Counted from the first letter of the stretch, positions 1 through 6,904 are shown. The stretch: DNA of 10,273 nucleotides from an uncultured Clostridia bacterium (GCA_937916195.1 CALFTO010000024.1:1-10273); one strand, 5' to 3'. Numbers and translations: made by a program. The notes: generated by a model from the letters alone, not told the origin.

Positions 1-1252
1 ATGGGCCAACACCCTGAGCAAGCTTACGGAAGAATGAGTGAAGTGAGTAAACTGTACCTTCTTCGCGTGAGCCTGTCTTCCACTCGTTATAGTCGATAGC
101 GTCTGCCATAAGTGACCAAGATACGCAAGTATAAACACCCATACCAAGACCAAAAACAACGAATGCAAGAATGTAAACTATGAGAGCCGCGCTCTTTGGA
201 ACTGCAGGGAAGAGGAACATAAGTCCTGCACCAACCAATGAAACGATTGTACCTGCAACTGAAGCTTCTTTCTTACCCATCTTATTAACAATCTTCTTAA
301 TGAATGGTATAAAGAGCATCATGGGAACAAATCCGATAGCAGTAACAAGACCTGAAAGTTCTGCCTTACCGAAGTAAATAGCGAACATAATCTGTGTAGC
401 TGTTGTAGCGGAGTTCATACCGAGGAACATACCCATAGCAGCAAGAGTTGCACCAACTGCTGCACGGTTCTTCAAAAAGTTCCCGAAAGCCTTGAAAACA
501 TTGAATTTCTGTTGCTGTTCGTTAACTTTAATTGCATTTTCATTTACGCGGATTTCACCCTTGCGAATCATAAACTGGAATGCGATAAAACCAAGAATGC
601 CCATAAGAAGAGCAACGAAGAATACGGTTTTACCCATAAGTTCCTGTTCAGGCTCGCCTGTTTCAGCATTCATAATTACATTGCCGGCCTCGTCAACCTT
701 ATCTTTCCAAATAAGCATAGGAAGAATAATCATAGGAACGATGTTACCAATCATGCTACCGATGCTTCTCCAAGTTGAAAGTTCTGCTCTTTCACCACCG
801 TCTGTGGTGATGAGAGAAAGCATTGCACCGTAAGGAACATTAGCAACTGTGTAGAATGCGTCCCAAATTACATAACCAAGCAAGAAGATAATGCACTTAA
901 TTGTTGTGCTTGCATTGGGAAGCGGAATGAAGCAAAGTGAACCTGCAACTAAAAGTCCGATTGAACCAATGAATATGTAAGTCTTAAACTTACCCAATTT
1001 GTAATTTCTCTTATCAGCGTCAATCAAACTACCAATAAGCGGGTCGTTGATAGCATCCCAAACCTGCACAATAAGAAGCAGAGTTGCAAAAAGGGTGCTG
1101 TTCATGTTCATGAAAACGAGCCAGAATGTGTTGATTGTACCTTTGAGCGCAAAGCTCATATTACAACCGAAGTCACCGGCAGCATATGTAAGCTTATCAA
1201 GCATACCAAACTTGCGGTAACCGTTAGCATCGAGTTTTTTCTCTTTTGCCAT
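1..1252 (-). CDS. GPH-family sugar:cation symporter (MelB-like), C-terminus off the left edge
   Basis: This is an inner-membrane secondary transporter of the glycoside-pentoside-hexuronide:cation symporter family within the major facilitator superfamily. It is read as 417 codons from ATG at 1252 and stays open to base 2, so the last part is missing. Full-length members have roughly 450-500 residues and 12 membrane helices, so about one helix plus the tail should be absent. Seen: the family signature WDAINDPLIG at about residues 65-74, whose D66 and D70 match the cation-site aspartates of MelB, followed by GKFK at 87-90. Later come many hydrophobic segments, and near the edge ADAIDYNEWKTGSREEG, the typical GPH loop. 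The ribosome binding site is AAAGGGGGA just upstream. It is divergent from an AraC-type regulator, which suggests local control. The substrate cannot be read from sequence; an alpha-galactoside is plausible because of the GH36 enzyme elsewhere in the window, but this is inference. Confidence 0.93.
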   Translation of the reverse strand, partial: MAKEKKLDANGYRKFGMLDKLTYAAGDFGCNMSFALKGTINTFWLVFMNMNSTLFATLLLIVQVWDAINDPLIGSLIDADKRNYKLGKFKTYIFIGSIGLLVAGSLCFIPLPNASTTIKCIIFLLGYVIWDAFYTVANVPYGAMLSLITTDGGERAELSTWRSIGSMIGNIVPMIILPMLIWKDKVDEAGNVIMNAETGEPEQELMGKTVFFVALLMGILGFIAFQFMIRKGEIRVNENAIKVNEQQQKFNVFKAFGNFLKNRAAVGATLAAMGMFLGMNSATTATQIMFAIYFGKAELSGLVTAIGFVPMMLFIPFIKKIVNKMGKKEASVAGTIVSLVGAGLMFLFPAVPKSAALIVYILAFVVFGLGMGVYTCVSWSLMADAIDYNEWKTGSREEGTVYSLHSFFRKLAQGVGP

Positions 1253-1287
1253 TGTGGAATTTCCCCCTTTTAAATATCTGTTGGAAG

Positions 1288-1316
1288 AGTATAACCCTAC
1301 CCTATATCCATACGAC
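1288..1316 (-). promoter_or_regulatory. candidate promoter of the GPH transporter
   Basis: On the minus strand a TATACT -10 box (1288-1293) lies about 36 bases upstream of the transporter start. At 17-bp spacing the -35 position (1311-1316) reads GTCGTA, a poor match to TTGACA. A good -10 with a poor -35 is the usual form of an activator-dependent promoter. One of two CCATAC/GTATGG repeats covers this -35. The predicted leader is about 28 nt and includes the GGGGGA ribosome binding site at 1263-1268. The assignment is inference from motif matching. Confidence 0.45.
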
Positions 1317-1333
1317 TATATTTTATACCATAC
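1303..1333. promoter_or_regulatory. paired direct repeats, candidate AraC-type operator
   Basis: CCATAC occurs at 1308-1313 and again at 1328-1333, exactly 20 bp apart and in the same orientation, with AT-rich flanks (TATATCCATAC and TTATACCATAC). AraC-family activators bind as two DNA-binding units to direct repeats about two helical turns apart, with the promoter-proximal half overlapping the -35. Here the proximal copy overlaps the weak -35 of the transporter promoter, matching that design. The neighbouring AraC-family gene is the obvious candidate binder. The repeats are seen; binding is inference. Confidence 0.45.
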
Positions 1334-1389
1334 AGGGCATAATAAGTGAGTATTTTTTTCATTTTTTACAGTATTTTTTTTATTATATC

Positions 1390-1418
1390 TTGAAATTTAC
1401 CAAAAATTATACGATAAT
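1390..1418 (+). promoter_or_regulatory. sigma-A-type promoter of the araC-family gene
   Basis: TTGAAA (1390-1395) and GATAAT (1413-1418) are separated by 17 bp, each one base from consensus. The ribosome binding site AAAGGA (1438-1443) and ATG at 1452 follow at normal distances. This promoter looks constitutive, unlike the divergent transporter promoter. Confidence 0.7.
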
Positions 1419-1451
1419 ATAGGTATAAATTGGTTTTAAAGGAAAATTATT

Positions 1452-2684
1452 ATGAACTATAATAAAGAGCTTAAATTCTTCAGAAAAATCCTTGAAAATT
1501 ACAGAATAAACTCTTGCGTTATTCCTGCGGGGGATAAGTCTTATCGTCACGCAGACCGCGGACTTCGTGATTCATTAGGTTTAAGTGAAGATTACGACCA
1601 GCTTTTCTGCACCCGCCACGAAACGCTGACTGAAAATATGATTTTCAAGTTAACTGACAGCTTTAACTGCAATTACATTTTCATTCTTCTGCCCGAAAGC
1701 GATAATCAAGAGACATTTATTGCAGGACCTTACATTGACCGCGAATTCACACAGAAAATGATTGTAGAAGCGGCAAGTCAATATGACATTCCTCAACAGC
1801 TTCAAAATCAGATTCAAAAATATTACACAACTGTGCCCGTTTATACTGATAAAGACATTATTTCTTCTCTTTTCAACTCATTTGGCGAACTGCTTTGGGG
1901 CGGTATGGAAAACTTTACAGTTAAAGCCCTCACCCTTGTGGCTACTGACAAGCCTTTTCCGGAGGTTGTTGAGCGCTTAAATCAACGAATTGACGACCCG
2001 TTGCTTGCAATGAGAATGCTCGAAAGTCGTTACGAGGGCGAAAAGAAGCTTATGCAGGCGGTAAGTCAGGGTGTCGCTCACAAAGCTGAGCAGATGATAA
2101 GCAATTCATCAGAGCTTATGCTTGAAATGCGTGTTGAAGACCCTGTGCGCAATATGAAAAACTATGTAATCGTTGCAAACGTGCTTCTTCGCAAAGCCGT
2201 TGAGCAAGGCGGTGTGCACCCGTTCTATATTGACGGAGTTTCATCCGACTTTGCTAAAAAGGTTGAAAAAATCAAAACTGTTCAAGAGGGCGTTGAAATG
2301 ATGCACGATATGATTTACAAATATTGTGCTCTCGTTAAAAATCATTCAATGAATAATTACTCACTTCTTGTGCAAAAGGTAATCACGATTATTGACAGTG
2401 ACCTTACCGCTGATTTAAGCCTGCACCGTCAGGCAGAAATGCTCAGTGTAAACGCAAGCTATCTCTCAACTCTTTTCAAAAAAGAAACAGGAATGACACT
2501 TACAGAATATGTTGCCAAAAAGCGTGTTGACCACGCGGCATTTTTGCTCGCTTCAACAAATATGCAAATTCAGAATGTTGCACAACATTGCGGAATTTTT
2601 GATGTTAACTATTTCACCAAGATATTCAAGAAAATCAAAGGCAAAACACCGAAAGAATACCGCGAAGACGCGACTAAATTCTAA
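1452..2684 (+). CDS. AraC-family transcriptional regulator, long N-terminal sensor type
   Basis: A 410-residue regulator that probably controls the divergent transporter gene. The C-terminal ~100 residues are an AraC/XylS DNA-binding domain. The first helix-turn-helix lies at about 322-347 (LHRQAEMLSVNASYLSTLF) and the second at about 371-404, ending in the family pattern YFTKIFKKIKGKTPKEYR. The N-terminal ~300 residues are not the cupin arm of E. coli AraC. They contain a possible ligand-binding part with FIAGPY (89-94) and a helical middle region (about 195-300) with NMKNYVIVANVLLRKAVEQGGVHP. This layout occurs in large Firmicutes AraC regulators beside carbohydrate genes, from my general knowledge of the family. 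There is no signal peptide or membrane segment, so it should be a cytoplasmic sensor. The start is supported by AAAGGA 8 bases upstream. The stop codon falls inside a 7-bp repeat array. The effector is unknown. Confidence 0.93.
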   Translation: MNYNKELKFFRKILENYRINSCVIPAGDKSYRHADRGLRDSLGLSEDYDQLFCTRHETLTENMIFKLTDSFNCNYIFILLPESDNQETFIAGPYIDREFTQKMIVEAASQYDIPQQLQNQIQKYYTTVPVYTDKDIISSLFNSFGELLWGGMENFTVKALTLVATDKPFPEVVERLNQRIDDPLLAMRMLESRYEGEKKLMQAVSQGVAHKAEQMISNSSELMLEMRVEDPVRNMKNYVIVANVLLRKAVEQGGVHPFYIDGVSSDFAKKVEKIKTVQEGVEMMHDMIYKYCALVKNHSMNNYSLLVQKVITIIDSDLTADLSLHRQAEMLSVNASYLSTLFKKETGMTLTEYVAKKRVDHAAFLLASTNMQIQNVAQHCGIFDVNYFTKIFKKIKGKTPKEYREDATKF

Positions 2685-2708
2685 ATTCGTAATTCGTAAT
2701 GCTAAATT
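2674..2708. repeat. five-unit heptanucleotide tandem array (left of dus)
   Basis: Thirty-five bases divide into five 7-bp units: CTAAATT (2674), CTAAATT (2681), CGTAATT (2688), CGTAATG (2695), CTAAATT (2702). The array begins inside the last codons of the araC-family gene and supplies its TAA stop, then ends just before the terminator hairpin. It is degenerate, AT-rich and resembles the short tandemly repeated heptamers known from several bacterial groups. A second five-unit heptad array lies on the other side of dus. Confidence 0.75.
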
Positions 2709-2737
2709 AAAAGACTTGCTTTCGCAAGTCTTTTTTT
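2709..2737. terminator. bidirectional terminator between the araC-family gene and dus
   Basis: GACTTGC (2713-2719), loop TTTC, GCAAGTC (2724-2730), then seven T on the plus strand. This gives a strong intrinsic terminator for the araC-family transcript. In the other direction the same hairpin is preceded by AAAA (2709-2712), giving a shorter four-U tract for dus. The dus stop codon (2736-2738) touches the plus-strand T run. Confidence 0.85.
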
Positions 2738-3701
2738 ATTGATTATCTAAACATATTTTATACGCGATTTCGCGGAGTTGGTCCATATTTTCGAGTGTGC
2801 CAAGTTCTCTGCGGTAGTTTGCCGCACCGCGAAGTCCTTTTGTGTACCAACCCGCGTGCTTGCGAGCCTCACGCATACCCACATAATCACCCTTATACTC
2901 GCAAAGAGTTTCAATGTGTTTGAGCATTACTCTCATTCTTTCAGTTACAGGTGGTTCGGGAATTACTCTGCCGTGCTCTAAATATGCGTTAATTTGCGAG
3001 AACACCCAAGGTCTGCCCAAAGCTCCGCGACCAATCATAATCAAATCGCAATTTGTCTCTTCAAGCATAATTGCCGCTGATTGCTCGTCGATTATATCTC
3101 CGTTTCCGATTACGGGAATGGAGATTTCTTTTTTAACCTGTGCAATAATATCACGATTTACGGGTGGTGCATACATCTGATTTCTTGTTCTGCCGTGAAT
3201 TGTCACCGCAGAAGCACCCGCCTGCTCGGCTCGTTTTGCCATTTCAACCGCGTTTATGTTGTCAAAATCCCAACCCATACGGATTTTCACCGTTACAGGC
3301 ACGGGCGAGGCTTTTACTACCGCCTCAACTATTTTCTCGGCAAGTGCAGGATTTTTTGAAAGCGACGCTCCACCCCCGTTACCCGCAATCTTCGGTGCGG
3401 GACAACCCATATTAATATCAATAATTTCGGGCTTATATTCCATTACCTGCTCAACGCTTTGTGCCATAATAAGAGGGTCAGAGCCGAAAATCTGAATTGC
3501 CGCGGGACGTTCTGCATTGGACAAATATGCCAAGGTTTTAGATTTGCGGTCACCCATTGACACACCCTTTGAGCTTATCATTTCGCTGACAACATAGCTT
3601 GCGCCATAGCCCACGCAAAGCTCACGAAATGTGCGGTCTGCCACCCCTGCCATTGGGGCAAGCACCGCCTTGCCGTTTATTTCAACATTACCAATTTTCA
3701 T
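2736..3701 (-). CDS. dusB: tRNA-dihydrouridine synthase, DusB-like
   Basis: An FMN- and NADPH-dependent cytoplasmic enzyme that reduces specific uridines of tRNA to dihydrouridine. The 321 residues match the normal length of bacterial Dus proteins. Seen in order: the N-terminal barrel strand LAPMAGVADRTFR (14-26), DINMGCPAPK (95-104) with the predicted catalytic cysteine C100, VKIRMGWD (138-145), the TIHGRTR segment (167-173), and the flavin-phosphate motifs GNGDI (199-203) and GRGALGRPW (224-232). The C-terminal helical domain starts around 250 and includes ARKHAGWYTKGL. The DusB assignment among Dus subfamilies rests on overall resemblance and is less sure than the enzyme class. The start is ATG at 3701 with CGAGGT upstream. 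The gene stands alone, convergent with the regulator and divergent from the sporulation operon, and neither neighbour is functionally related. Confidence 0.95.
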   Translation of the reverse strand: MKIGNVEINGKAVLAPMAGVADRTFRELCVGYGASYVVSEMISSKGVSMGDRKSKTLAYLSNAERPAAIQIFGSDPLIMAQSVEQVMEYKPEIIDINMGCPAPKIAGNGGGASLSKNPALAEKIVEAVVKASPVPVTVKIRMGWDFDNINAVEMAKRAEQAGASAVTIHGRTRNQMYAPPVNRDIIAQVKKEISIPVIGNGDIIDEQSAAIMLEETNCDLIMIGRGALGRPWVFSQINAYLEHGRVIPEPPVTERMRVMLKHIETLCEYKGDYVGMREARKHAGWYTKGLRGAANYRRELGTLENMDQLREIAYKICLDNQ

Positions 3702-3716
3702 AATGTACCTCGTTTA

Positions 3717-3746
3717 ATTTTATGTGATTATTCTATCACATAAAAT
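3717..3746. repeat. perfect 12-bp inverted repeat upstream of dus
   Basis: ATTTTATGTGAT (3717-3728) and ATCACATAAAAT (3735-3746) are exact reverse complements around a 6-base loop. There is no T tract directly after either arm, and the element covers the predicted dus -10, so an operator or a 5'-leader hairpin is likelier than a terminator. It contains TGTGA and TCACA, but 8 rather than 6 bases apart, so it is not a standard Crp site. Confidence 0.7.
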
Positions 3747-3758
3747 GCAAAATGCAAA
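3730..3758 (-). promoter_or_regulatory. candidate dus promoter
   Basis: On the minus strand TTTGCA (3753-3758) and TAGAAT (3730-3735) are spaced by 17 bp, with 4/6 and 5/6 matches to sigma-A consensus. The -35 falls inside a heptad array and the -10 lies in the loop and inner arm of a perfect palindrome, so the promoter could be controlled or simply overlap repeat sequence. Moderate support only. Confidence 0.45.
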
Positions 3759-3776
3759 GTGCAAAATGCAAAATTA
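3742..3776. repeat. five-unit heptanucleotide tandem array (right of dus)
   Basis: Thirty-five bases divide into AAAATGC (3742), AAAATGC (3749), AAAGTGC (3756), AAAATGC (3763) and a diverged AAAATTA (3770). The start overlaps the right arm of the palindrome upstream of dus. The end, ATGCAAAATTAAGGG, resembles the end of the left array, ATGCTAAATTAAAAG (12 of 15 bases, same orientation), suggesting the two arrays belong to one repeat family. Confidence 0.8.
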
Positions 3777-3806
3777 AGGGTCTGCGACGCTTATTATATA
3801 TTGCTT

Positions 3807-3836
3807 GTCATATTACCAAATACACTCTCATAAATA
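3807..3836 (+). promoter_or_regulatory. sigma-E-type promoter of the sipL-spoIVA operon
   Basis: GTCATATT (3807-3814) is an exact match to the -35 consensus of the mother-cell sporulation factor sigma-E (G[GT]CATATT). After a 14-bp spacer comes CATAAATA (3829-3836), a partial match to the sigma-E -10 (CATACA-T). Spacing of 13-15 bp is normal for sigma-E. Transcription would start near 3843, about 28 bases before ATG. It fits the known sigma-E control of spoIVA in Bacillus and of spoIVA and sipL in Clostridioides. Confidence 0.75.
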
Positions 3837-3871
3837 TAATTGAAATGTAAAGACGATAAAGGAGAGTTTAT

Positions 3872-5398
3872 ATGGAATTTAATACTCATAAAGACTGTAT
3901 ATCTGTTTGTGAAGAAATGGCGCAGGGCAGTGCCGAGCACCCAATCGACTGTGATATAACCCTGCCCGAATATCTGCCCGACATTGTGAGAATTTTGCGT
4001 TGTACCGCCACACCGGGCGTGCAATCACATTCCGTTACAGGCGACAGAATTACCGCCGAATGTGACGCAAAGGTGCGAATTCTCTATATCTGCGGTGAGG
4101 GTAAGCTTCATTGCTTTGAACAGATTTTGCAATTCGCAAAACAGCTTGAACTTAAAAGCGGAGATACTGCACAGATTTTTGTAGGTGCAAAAACCGAATA
4201 CATAAATTACCGTGTTTCCGGTCAGCGCAGACTTGAAGTGCACGGTGCAATTTCTGTTTTTGCAAAAGCCACACTCAAAAAGCCCTGCCACCTTGTCTGC
4301 GACACTCACGGCGGTGCGGTTACCTGCCGAAAAGAAGAAATGACCGTTTGTGATTTGCAAAGTGTAGTCGAAAAGTGCTTTACAATCACCGAAACTCTTG
4401 ACACAGGCTCACTTTCAGAGCCCATAGGTGCAATTATTTCAACTCAAGGCACAGCCACAATTGACGAATTAAAGGTTATTTCAGATAAATTATTCTTAAA
4501 GGGACAAATTATTCTGCGCACAGTTTTCAAGGGGCAAGAAAGTCATTGCATTGAAGTCCTTGACAATATAATCAACATAAATCAGATTGTTGAAGCACCT
4601 GAAATCGCTGAAAATCAGGATATTGATGCCCGACTTTGCGTTTCTTCACTTGATGTGCGTCCCCGATATGACTCTGCAGGCAACAAAAGCTTTCTTGACG
4701 TTTCGGCATCCCTCGCCTTTTCAGCTTATGGCTATTGCGTGCGAGGTATTTCGTCGGTACGCGATGCTTATTCCACCAAATATGAAGCAGAAGTAAGCAA
4801 GGCGATAGTCTATCTCCCTTGCCTTGAAGAAAAAATTGACGACACATTCCTTTGTCGCGGTGTCTGTGACCTTTCAACAACGGGAATGACCGAGATTTTA
4901 AGCTTTACTTGCGGTGCGGTATCATCTGCCTTTTCTGTTAATGAAGACGGGATTTCCGTAAATGGCGAAATCACCACGGACATTATCTATCGCGACCGAC
5001 AGGGTGACATTGCCTTTGCGCAACGACTTATTCCATATGAATACAAGCGAAACATTCATTGCGATTGCGTTCTCACCTGTAATCCTCATGCGGTTGCAAC
5101 GGCTTCAAGCTATGTGCTCAGCGACAGCGACCGTCTTGACGTTCGTGTTGAGCTTTGCGTGAGCGGTTTCGTTTTCAGTGAAAAAGAAAAGAGTATAATC
5201 ACCGAAATTGCCCTTGATACCTCCTGCCCCAAGTGTGTGAAAAGTGCCGCCCTCACAGTTTATTTTGCTGAGGCGGGCGAAAATCTTTGGGACATTGCCC
5301 GAAAATACAACACAACGGTTGAAGCAATTTCAAAAGAGAACAATATGGACACCACCGCTACCGACAAAAAATGCAAATTGCTCATACCAAAGGCTTAA
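3872..5398 (+). CDS. sipL: SipL-like spore coat morphogenesis protein (DUF3794 repeats plus LysM)
   Basis: The likely partner of SpoIVA in building the basement layer of the spore coat around the forespore, made in the mother cell. The 508 residues are close to C. difficile SipL. Seen: an N-terminal LPEYLPDIVRIL (31-42), typical at the start of DUF3794 proteins, then about three beta-rich DUF3794-like units (roughly 55-135, 190-280, 345-435). A C-terminal LysM domain follows (about 461-508, with AGENLWDIARKYNTTVEAISKEN). In C. difficile the SipL LysM domain binds SpoIVA, a known result for that species. There is no signal peptide, as expected for a mother-cell cytosolic protein. It precedes spoIVA by 14 bp behind a sigma-E-like promoter, which strongly supports the name. 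Start ATG has GGAG (3861-3864) 7 bases upstream. Unusual: 26 cysteines in 508 residues. Alternative: another DUF3794/LysM spore protein not strictly orthologous to SipL. Confidence 0.88.
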   Translation: MEFNTHKDCISVCEEMAQGSAEHPIDCDITLPEYLPDIVRILRCTATPGVQSHSVTGDRITAECDAKVRILYICGEGKLHCFEQILQFAKQLELKSGDTAQIFVGAKTEYINYRVSGQRRLEVHGAISVFAKATLKKPCHLVCDTHGGAVTCRKEEMTVCDLQSVVEKCFTITETLDTGSLSEPIGAIISTQGTATIDELKVISDKLFLKGQIILRTVFKGQESHCIEVLDNIININQIVEAPEIAENQDIDARLCVSSLDVRPRYDSAGNKSFLDVSASLAFSAYGYCVRGISSVRDAYSTKYEAEVSKAIVYLPCLEEKIDDTFLCRGVCDLSTTGMTEILSFTCGAVSSAFSVNEDGISVNGEITTDIIYRDRQGDIAFAQRLIPYEYKRNIHCDCVLTCNPHAVATASSYVLSDSDRLDVRVELCVSGFVFSEKEKSIITEIALDTSCPKCVKSAALTVYFAEAGENLWDIARKYNTTVEAISKENNMDTTATDKKCKLLIPKA

Positions 5399-5405
5399 AG
5401 GAGGG
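5398..5405 (+). promoter_or_regulatory. spoIVA ribosome binding site, overlapping the sipL stop
   Basis: AAGGAGGG begins on the last base of the sipL TAA and ends 7 bases before ATG at 5413. It fixes the spoIVA start at 5413 rather than the in-frame ATG at 5371, which lies inside sipL and has no such site. The overlap suggests that the two proteins are made from one transcript with coupled translation. Confidence 0.85.
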
Positions 5406-5412
5406 AAAACTG

Positions 5413-6891
5413 ATGAAAAACACAAGTATTTACAGCGATATTGCCACCCGTACAGGCGGTGACATTTACATTGGAGTGGTGGGCCCCGTAAGAACGGGAA
5501 AATCCACCTTTATAAAGCGATTTATGGATTCTGTTGTGATTCCCAATATGGAAAACGAGCAAATGCGTCAGCGCGCCACAGACGAATTGCCGCAATCCTC
5601 GGCGGGCAGAACAATTATGACCACCGAGCCCAAATTCATACCCGAAAACGCGGTGAAAATCACGCTTCCTGACAATGCCGAATTCAATGTGCGAATGATT
5701 GATTGCGTTGGCTACATTGTGCCCAGCGCTCTCGGTTATATTGAGGGTGACCAACCCCGAATGGTGCGTACCCCTTGGTATGAAAACGAAATTCCGTTTA
5801 ATATGGCGGCAGAAATCGGCACACAAAAGGTAATTACCGAGCACTCAACAATCGGTCTTGTAATTACAACCGACGGCAGTATAAGTGACATTACCCGCGA
5901 GGAATATGAGGAGGCGGAAGAGAGAGTAATCAAAGAGCTTCGCGACCTTAACAAACCATTTGTCGTTCTTCTTAACTGTATGTACCCCAAGGGCGAAGCG
6001 GCACAAAAGCTGTCAATTGAACTTTCGGCAAAATACAAGGTGCCCGTTATGGCTGTTAATTGCCTTGAACTCAACGAGCAGGAAATTACCGAAATCATAA
6101 CACAAATTCTCTTTGAATTCCCCGTAAAAGAAATCGGAATAGATTTACCCCTTTGGCTTGTGAGCCTGCCAAACGACCATTGGCTTAAGGCAGAAACCTA
6201 TAAAACTGTACTCGCTGCCATTGAAAAGGTTGATTTTGTGAGGGATTTGAGCCTGCTTACTGACACGCTTTGCGAATGTGAGCACATTACCGACGCAAAA
6301 ATCACCACAATGGATTTAGGTGTCGGCAGTGCGTGGATTACCGTGCAGATGTCGGGCGGTTTGTTCTATAAAATCCTTGAAGAATCAACGGGAATTACCA
6401 TTGACAGCGAGCAAGGACTTCTCAAAATTCTCAAAGAGCTTGCCGAAATCAAGAAAGAATATTCCCGCATAAAAGCGGCACTTGACGAGGTTGAAAGCAC
6501 GGGCTACGGAATTGTTATGCCCACAATCAATGAGCTAACTCTCGATGAGCCACAAATCGTCAAGCAAGGCGGAAGATACGGTGTGCGCCTTTCGGCCTCT
6601 GCCCCCTCAATTCATATGATGCGAGCCAATATTCAGACCGAGGTTGCCCCAATCGTAGGCAGTGAAAGCCAATCCGAAGAACTCGTCAGATACCTGCTTG
6701 ACGGCTTTGAGGATGACCCACATAAGATTTGGGAATCAAACATCTTCGGCAAATCTCTCAACGAATTAGTCAACGAGGGACTTCGCAATAAGCTTTATCA
6801 TATCCCCACCGACGCAAGAATGAAATTCCAAGAAACATTAGAGCGTGTAATCAACGAGGGTTGTAACGGACTTCTTTGTATAATTTTATAA
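5413..6891 (+). CDS. spoIVA: SpoIVA, stage IV sporulation ATPase
   Basis: A structural ATPase that polymerises on the mother-cell side of the outer forespore membrane and forms the platform on which the spore coat assembles; it is also needed for cortex formation. From ATG at 5413 the protein has 492 residues, the same length as I recall for B. subtilis SpoIVA. Seen: RTGGDIYIGVVGPVRTGKST (13-32), a Walker A loop with K30; TT at 70-71 in TIMTTEPKF, the reported sensor threonines; and D97 in MIDCVGY, the Walker B position. All fall at the same numbers as I recall for B. subtilis. Further family blocks are PRMVRTPWY, EHSTIGLVITTDGSI, APSIHM, SEELVRYLLDGFEDDP and the extreme C-terminus ending in IIL. 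Odd: the last ten residues contain two cysteines (GCNGLLCIIL) where I recall none in B. subtilis. It is second in an operon with the SipL-like gene and is followed by a terminator. Confidence 0.98.
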   Translation: MKNTSIYSDIATRTGGDIYIGVVGPVRTGKSTFIKRFMDSVVIPNMENEQMRQRATDELPQSSAGRTIMTTEPKFIPENAVKITLPDNAEFNVRMIDCVGYIVPSALGYIEGDQPRMVRTPWYENEIPFNMAAEIGTQKVITEHSTIGLVITTDGSISDITREEYEEAEERVIKELRDLNKPFVVLLNCMYPKGEAAQKLSIELSAKYKVPVMAVNCLELNEQEITEIITQILFEFPVKEIGIDLPLWLVSLPNDHWLKAETYKTVLAAIEKVDFVRDLSLLTDTLCECEHITDAKITTMDLGVGSAWITVQMSGGLFYKILEESTGITIDSEQGLLKILKELAEIKKEYSRIKAALDEVESTGYGIVMPTINELTLDEPQIVKQGGRYGVRLSASAPSIHMMRANIQTEVAPIVGSESQSEELVRYLLDGFEDDPHKIWESNIFGKSLNELVNEGLRNKLYHIPTDARMKFQETLERVINEGCNGLLCIIL

Positions 6892-6904
6892 CATAATAAT
6901 ATAA

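Noticed and set aside
1322..1327. TATAAA on the minus strand as the -10 of the transporter
   Set aside because: No usable -35 at 16-18 bp, and it lies between the two CCATAC repeats; TATACT at 1288-1293 gives a better distance to the start codon and to the repeats.
3721..3745. Crp-type binding site TGTGA...TCACA
   Set aside because: The halves are 8 bases apart rather than the 6 needed for a standard Crp site, so only a generic palindrome is reported.
3742..3776. CRISPR array
   Set aside because: Units are 7 bp, contiguous and without spacers, and no cas gene is present.
4025..4360. 111-residue open frame antisense to sipL, and other frames of 65-120 residues across the window
   Set aside because: All overlap well-supported genes in other frames and show no protein family features.
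5371..5412. 14-codon N-terminal extension of spoIVA starting at an ATG inside sipL
   Set aside because: A strong AAGGAGGG site lies just before ATG 5413, and that start gives 492 residues with the Walker A lysine at position 30, as recalled for B. subtilis SpoIVA.
5395..5844. 149-residue open frame antisense to spoIVA
   Set aside because: It is fully inside a highly conserved gene on the other strand, has no recognisable domain, and its composition is that of a shadow frame.
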